The translations under genes and the position numbers were made by a program. The notes beneath the pieces were generated by a model. That model did no database searches. It worked only from the letters and a program-made list of their open reading frames with translations, and had not been told where the DNA came from. A stretch of 64,000 nucleotides of DNA, from contig CALWQP010000006.1 in the NCBI GenBank assembly GCA_944383695.1, forward strand, positions 1-64,000. The letters are read 5' to 3'. Shown here one piece after another: positions 61,054-64,000 of this stretch (position 1 is the stretch's first letter; every line of letters begins with the position of its first letter). The stretch is from an uncultured Mediterraneibacter sp. GTDB taxonomy: Bacteria > Bacillota > Clostridia > Lachnospirales > Lachnospiraceae.

Positions 61054-61075
61054 GCCCCAGACATTAGTCTGGGGC
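61054..61075 (-). terminator. Internal terminator/attenuator between rpmA and obgE
   Basis: GCCCCAGAC (61054-61062) and GTCTGGGGC (61067-61075) form a perfect 9-bp stem with a 4-nt loop. On the minus strand it is followed by TTTTGTAAAC. It would limit read-through from rplU-prp-rpmA into obgE. Confidence 0.75.
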
Positions 61076-61117
61076 CTGATCCTGCCTGTTATGCGACTGA
61101 AAATATTTTCCAGTCTG

Positions 61118-61402
61118 TTATTCAGCTACCGGATAGATAGAAACCTGTTTCTTGTCTCTGCCTTTTCTTTCATATCTCACTACACCGTCTACAAGTGCGA
61201 ACAGAGTGTCATCACCGCCGCGTCCTACGTTCACGCCGGGATGGATCTTTGTTCCGCGCTGTCTGTAAAGGATGTTTCCTGCTTTTACAAACTGTCCGTC
61301 CGCTCTTTTCGCGCCCAGTCTCTTGGACTCGGAATCGCGGCCGTTCTTTGTAGAACCAACTCCCTTTTTATGAGCAAAAAACTGAAGATTCATTTTCATC
61401 AT
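61118..61402 (-). CDS. rpmA: 50S ribosomal protein L27 with cleavable N-terminus
   Basis: 94 residues. The N-terminal [10 protein letters not shown] before [20 protein letters not shown] is the Firmicute-type extension that the Prp protease removes after FFA. The body has [36 protein letters not shown]27 reaches into the peptidyl-transferase centre. The ATG ending at 61402 is favoured, with AAGGAGG about 9 bp upstream. The Prp gene lies immediately upstream. Confidence 0.96.
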   Translation of the reverse strand: MMKMNLQFFAHKKGVGSTKNGRDSESKRLGAKRADGQFVKAGNILYRQRGTKIHPGVNVGRGGDDTLFALVDGVVRYERKGRDKKQVSIYPVAE

Positions 61403-61407
61403 GGTAC

Positions 61408-61740
61408 TCACACCTCCTTGAAAATAATGTCAATGTATGGTTCGTATTCATTGTTGTCTTCTATCTCCTCCAGACCGAAGATCATGGAATCGAGAAGAAG
61501 CGCGGCATCATGCGATGGAATCTTTGAGAAACGGAATGCAATGCTCCCGCTCTCTTCATCAGACACGCAGCTCGTCTCATCATCTGTGAAATGTTCGATT
61601 GAGTTCACAGCATTTATGACAAGAGCTGAGACTGCCGCACATACGACATCCTTTCCGGGATCGTCATATTCCGCATGGCCTGACATGTCAAATCCCGTAT
61701 ATTCATGCCGCCTGTTCTTGTAAATGGTTACCTTGATCAT
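61408..61740 (-). CDS. prp: Ribosomal-processing cysteine protease Prp
   Basis: 110 residues (YsxB family). The catalytic dyad H22 ([16 protein letters not shown]) and C34 is visible, followed by [17 protein letters not shown]. Prp removes the N-terminal extension of L27, which is essential in staphylococci. It is encoded between rplU and rpmA, as in most Firmicutes. The RBS is weak and initiation is probably coupled to rplU, which ends 11 bp upstream. Confidence 0.93.
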   Translation of the reverse strand: MIKVTIYKNRRHEYTGFDMSGHAEYDDPGKDVVCAAVSALVINAVNSIEHFTDDETSCVSDEESGSIAFRFSKIPSHDAALLLDSMIFGLEEIEDNNEYEPYIDIIFKEV

Positions 61741-61751
61741 ACGGACAAATC

Positions 61752-62060
61752 TTAAGCGTTGATCTTGTCGATCTTAACAGCCGTATACTGCTGTCTGTGT
61801 CCGTTTTTCTTATGGTATCCAGTTTTTCTCTTATACTTGTAAACAACAACTTTTTTTGCCTTTCCATCACCAATCACGGAAGCTGTAACTGTTGCTCCGT
61901 CAACAGTTGGAGTTCCGACCACCAGCTTGTCATTGTTTACTGCGAGCACCTGGTCAAATGTATAAGTCTCTCCAGCTTCAACACCAAGTTTTTCTACTCT
62001 AATGATATCGCCTTCAGCTACTTTGTACTGTTTACCACCTGTTGCAATAATCGCGTACAT
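61752..62060 (-). CDS. rplU: 50S ribosomal protein L21
   Basis: 102 residues. [39 protein letters not shown] and the C-terminal [30 protein letters not shown] are typical. The ATG ending at 62060 has AGGAGG 6 bp upstream; an upstream in-frame start lies inside the leader. First gene of rplU-prp-rpmA. Confidence 0.97.
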   Translation of the reverse strand: MYAIIATGGKQYKVAEGDIIRVEKLGVEAGETYTFDQVLAVNNDKLVVGTPTVDGATVTASVIGDGKAKKVVVYKYKRKTGYHKKNGHRQQYTAVKIDKINA

Positions 62061-62137
62061 ATGGCACCTCCTATTATCATTACTCGCCAATTACGGTGTC
62101 TGCATGAGCAGAACTTAAACCTCATTGTGCGGCATAC
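62061..62137 (-). promoter_or_regulatory. L21 leader (rplU 5' untranslated region)
   Basis: The roughly 77-nt minus-strand leader contains CCGCACAATGAGG, a CTCATGCAGACACCG block and TTGGCGAG before the RBS. This matches the conserved pattern of the Firmicute L21 leader, a presumed autoregulatory structure. It was identified by recall of the motif, not by a covariance search. Confidence 0.65.
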
Positions 62138-62143
62138 TGCTGT

Positions 62144-62173
62144 AGTATAACACAGAAATTTCTGTAGAGTCAA
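62144..62173 (-). promoter_or_regulatory. rplU operon promoter with a palindromic spacer
   Basis: On the minus strand TTGACT (62173-62168) and TATACT (62149-62144) are 18 bp apart. The -35 overlaps the last codons of the upstream CBS gene. The spacer contains the 14-bp palindrome ACAGAAATTTCTGT (62152-62165). Confidence 0.75.
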
Positions 62174-62589
62174 TAGGAATCCGGCAAATTTTTCAGCTTT
62201 TCGTAACAATATTCGATGATACTTTTTCTCGTGATGATGCCGATAAATTTCTTCTGGTCATCCACCACAGGGACGAAATTCTGGTTCATTGCCTTCTGGA
62301 GCAGATCTTCCATGTCCGAGTCGGCAGATACAGCCACATAGTCAGCCTTTCTCGGGAAATCCTGTATAAAGATATTTTCTGCCTCTTTAAGGTTCAAATT
62401 TGTATATCGTTTGATCCCCCACAGAAGGTCGCCCTCCGTGATCGTGCCTACATATTCTCCCGCTTTGTTCAGCATGGGGATAGACGCATATTTATGATAT
62501 TCCATCGTCTCAAGCACCTGACGGAGTGTTCCGTGATCATATACATACGATGTTTCACTTTTGGGCTTTAAAAAGAACAGGATGTTCAT
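62170..62589 (-). CDS. CBS-domain protein
   Basis: 139 residues with two CBS motifs: VLETMEYHKYASIPMLNKAGEYVGTITEGDLLW and LLQKAMNQNFVPVVDDQKKFIGIITRKSIIEYC. A pair of CBS domains usually binds adenosine nucleotides and senses energy state. There is no attached catalytic domain. It lies 23 bp downstream of the aspartate kinase gene, so they may be co-transcribed. Partner and ligand are unknown. Confidence 0.9.
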   Translation of the reverse strand: MNILFFLKPKSETSYVYDHGTLRQVLETMEYHKYASIPMLNKAGEYVGTITEGDLLWGIKRYTNLNLKEAENIFIQDFPRKADYVAVSADSDMEDLLQKAMNQNFVPVVDDQKKFIGIITRKSIIEYCYEKLKNLPDSY

Positions 62590-62612
62590 CTTTATCTCTT
62601 GTCCGCCTTTCT

Positions 62613-63932
62613 CTAAATCTGTGTAAGAACGAAAATCTCATACAGTGCACGGATGGCATTTTTGAAATCCTCGTGTTTCACACCGACAATGATGTTGAGC
62701 TCGCTGGAACCCTGGTCGATCATCTTGACATTGATGTGCGCATGGGCCAGAGCGGAAAAGATGCGTCCCGCTGTACCGCGCGTGGATTTCATTCCCCGGC
62801 CCACGATCGCGATCAGGGCAAGGTCAGATTCAAGCTCAATGTGATCGGGCTGAACTGCACGCTGGATATCAGAGAGGATCTTCTGCTCTTTTTCTTCAAA
62901 TGAATTTTTATTTACAAAGATCGTCATTGTGTCGATCCCTGACGGCATGTGTTCGATGGAAATCCCATTGTCTTCAAACACCTGGAGTACTTTGCGGCAG
63001 AATCCGATCTCAGAGTTCATCATTGCTTTCTCGATAGTGATGGAAGCGAATCCGTCTGTCCCGGCAATGCCTGTGATAGTATATTTCGGCTGACGGCATG
63101 TGCTCTCTACGATGAGTGTGCCTTTGTCTTCCGGTGCGTTCGTATTGCGGATATTGATCGGAATGCCCGCCTTCCTTACAGGGAAGATCGCATCCTCATG
63201 AAGAACGCTTGCTCCCATATAAGAAAGCTCTCTCAGCTCTTTATAGGTGATCGTCTCAATAGACTTCGGATTTTTTACGATCCGCGGGTCTGCGATAAGG
63301 AACCCGGATACGTCTGTCCAGTTCTCATACAGGTCAGCGTGAGCTGCAAGAGCGACGAGGGAACCCGTGATGTCAGAGCCGCCGCGTGAAAATGTCACCA
63401 CCGTCCCATCAGCTTTCGCGCCATAGAACCCGGGCACCACAGCGGTCTGCATGCCTTTGAGCCTCTCGGAGAGCAGGTCGTTGGTCACTTCATCATTAAA
63501 ACTGCCGTCATCGTTAAACCGTACGACTTCAGCCGCATCGACAAATTCAAACCCAAGGTAAGAGGACATGATCTTTCCGTTCAGGAACTCCCCCCTAGAA
63601 GCCGCATAATCAGCTCCGGCTTTGTTCTGGAAATTCTTCCTGATAATCTCGAAATCTTCATCCAGAGAGCAGCTCAGATTCAGACCGTCAATGATTTCCT
63701 GGTATCTTGCCTTGATATTTTCAAGCTGTTCTGAAAAGTCGCCGCCGTTCACTGATGTGTCATAGCAGGCGTACAGCATATCTGTCACCTTTGTATCGCT
63801 GGAAAAACGCTTGCCGGGAGCAGACGGCACAACGTAACGCCGGTTCTCATCTTCAAGGATGATCGCCCCTACCTTCTTAAACTGATCAGCGCTTGCCAGG
63901 GAACTCCCGCCAAACTTAACTACTTTTTTCAT
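62613..63932 (-). CDS. lysC: Aspartate kinase
   Basis: 439 residues. The kinase domain opens with KKVVKFGGSSLASADQFKKVG and includes VVTFSRGGSDITGSLVALAAHADLYENWTDVSGFL. Two ACT domains follow (about 300-439), with TGIAGTDGFASITIEKAMMN and ALIAIVGRGMKSTRGTAGRIFSALAHAHINVKMIDQGSSELNIIVGV. It phosphorylates aspartate at the head of the Lys/Thr/Met/DAP pathway and is usually feedback-inhibited through the ACT domains. It is the monofunctional, long Clostridia form; which isozyme it is cannot be told. GGAGGAAG lies 7 bp upstream of ATG. Confidence 0.93.
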   Translation of the reverse strand: MKKVVKFGGSSLASADQFKKVGAIILEDENRRYVVPSAPGKRFSSDTKVTDMLYACYDTSVNGGDFSEQLENIKARYQEIIDGLNLSCSLDEDFEIIRKNFQNKAGADYAASRGEFLNGKIMSSYLGFEFVDAAEVVRFNDDGSFNDEVTNDLLSERLKGMQTAVVPGFYGAKADGTVVTFSRGGSDITGSLVALAAHADLYENWTDVSGFLIADPRIVKNPKSIETITYKELRELSYMGASVLHEDAIFPVRKAGIPINIRNTNAPEDKGTLIVESTCRQPKYTITGIAGTDGFASITIEKAMMNSEIGFCRKVLQVFEDNGISIEHMPSGIDTMTIFVNKNSFEEKEQKILSDIQRAVQPDHIELESDLALIAIVGRGMKSTRGTAGRIFSALAHAHINVKMIDQGSSELNIIVGVKHEDFKNAIRALYEIFVLTQI

Positions 63933-64000
63933 TCTTTTTCTTCCTCCAAATGCCGAACTTTTATCATTATGTATCCCGATAACATCCCCTTTAAAATAAT

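Overview
The window is a densely packed chromosomal segment of a low-to-mid GC Firmicute, most likely a Lachnospiraceae member (Dorea / Faecalicatena / Clostridium scindens-like). The evidence is the Clostridia-type gene orders (rimP-nusA-rnpM-L7Ae-infB-rbfA-nrnA-truB-ribF; mreBCD-PBP2-minCDE-rodA-mgsA; rplU-prp-rpmA-obgE), AGGAGG ribosome binding sites, TTGACA/TATAAT promoters, frequent TTG and GTG starts, a Prp-type N-terminal extension on L27, and Gram-positive LexA boxes. No species call is justified from sequence reading alone. There are no rRNA or tRNA genes, CRISPR arrays or intact mobile elements.

Layout. 1-2.0 kb: a secreted leucine-rich-repeat/InlB-repeat surface protein with its own promoter. 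2.0-10.7 kb: the nusA-infB translation and ribosome-maturation operon, preceded by a leader containing a strong hairpin and a tandem 53-bp duplication. 10.8-11.3 kb: rpsO with a leader and terminator. 11.3-16.4 kb: an unusual five-gene cluster with two SAM hydroxide adenosyltransferase paralogues interleaved with all parts of an ECF vitamin-type importer. 16.5-18.8 kb: pnp with a long leader hairpin. 18.9-22.2 kb: small membrane proteins, a heavily decayed rarA pseudogene, and a CPBP protease convergent with its neighbour. 22.3-29.4 kb: mutS-mutL-miaA and a PLP-dependent methionine-gamma-lyase-like gene. 29.4-38.2 kb: oxidoreductases, a GNAT acetyltransferase, an IrtAB/YbtPQ-like heterodimeric ABC pair behind a palindrome-overlapped promoter, and a MATE exporter. 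38.2-38.4 kb: an intergenic stretch with nested complementary arms, the best candidate here for an unannotated structured RNA or repeat. 38.4-48.9 kb: radC and the cell shape and division cluster. 49-54.3 kb: an HlyD-like protein, yggS, sepF, ylmH, lspA and an rluD-family gene. 54.4-57.7 kb: a cytidylate-kinase-like gene, a Xer-like recombinase and a divergent yneA-like/lexA SOS pair with several LexA boxes. 57.7-64 kb, minus strand: rsfS-yqeK-nadD-yhbY-obgE-rpmA-prp-rplU, then a CBS protein and aspartate kinase.

How the genes work together. Most are housekeeping: transcription elongation and antitermination, initiation, 30S and 50S maturation, RNA decay, mismatch repair, peptidoglycan elongation, septum placement and the SOS response. 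The accessory or less explained material is the SAM-hydrolase/ECF cluster, the siderophore-type ABC pair with its dual-use palindrome, the structured intergenic element near 38.3 kb, the duplicated rimP leader, the rarA remnant, and several hairpin-rich gaps. All structural and regulatory statements come from reading the sequence; no folding, database or expression analysis was run.
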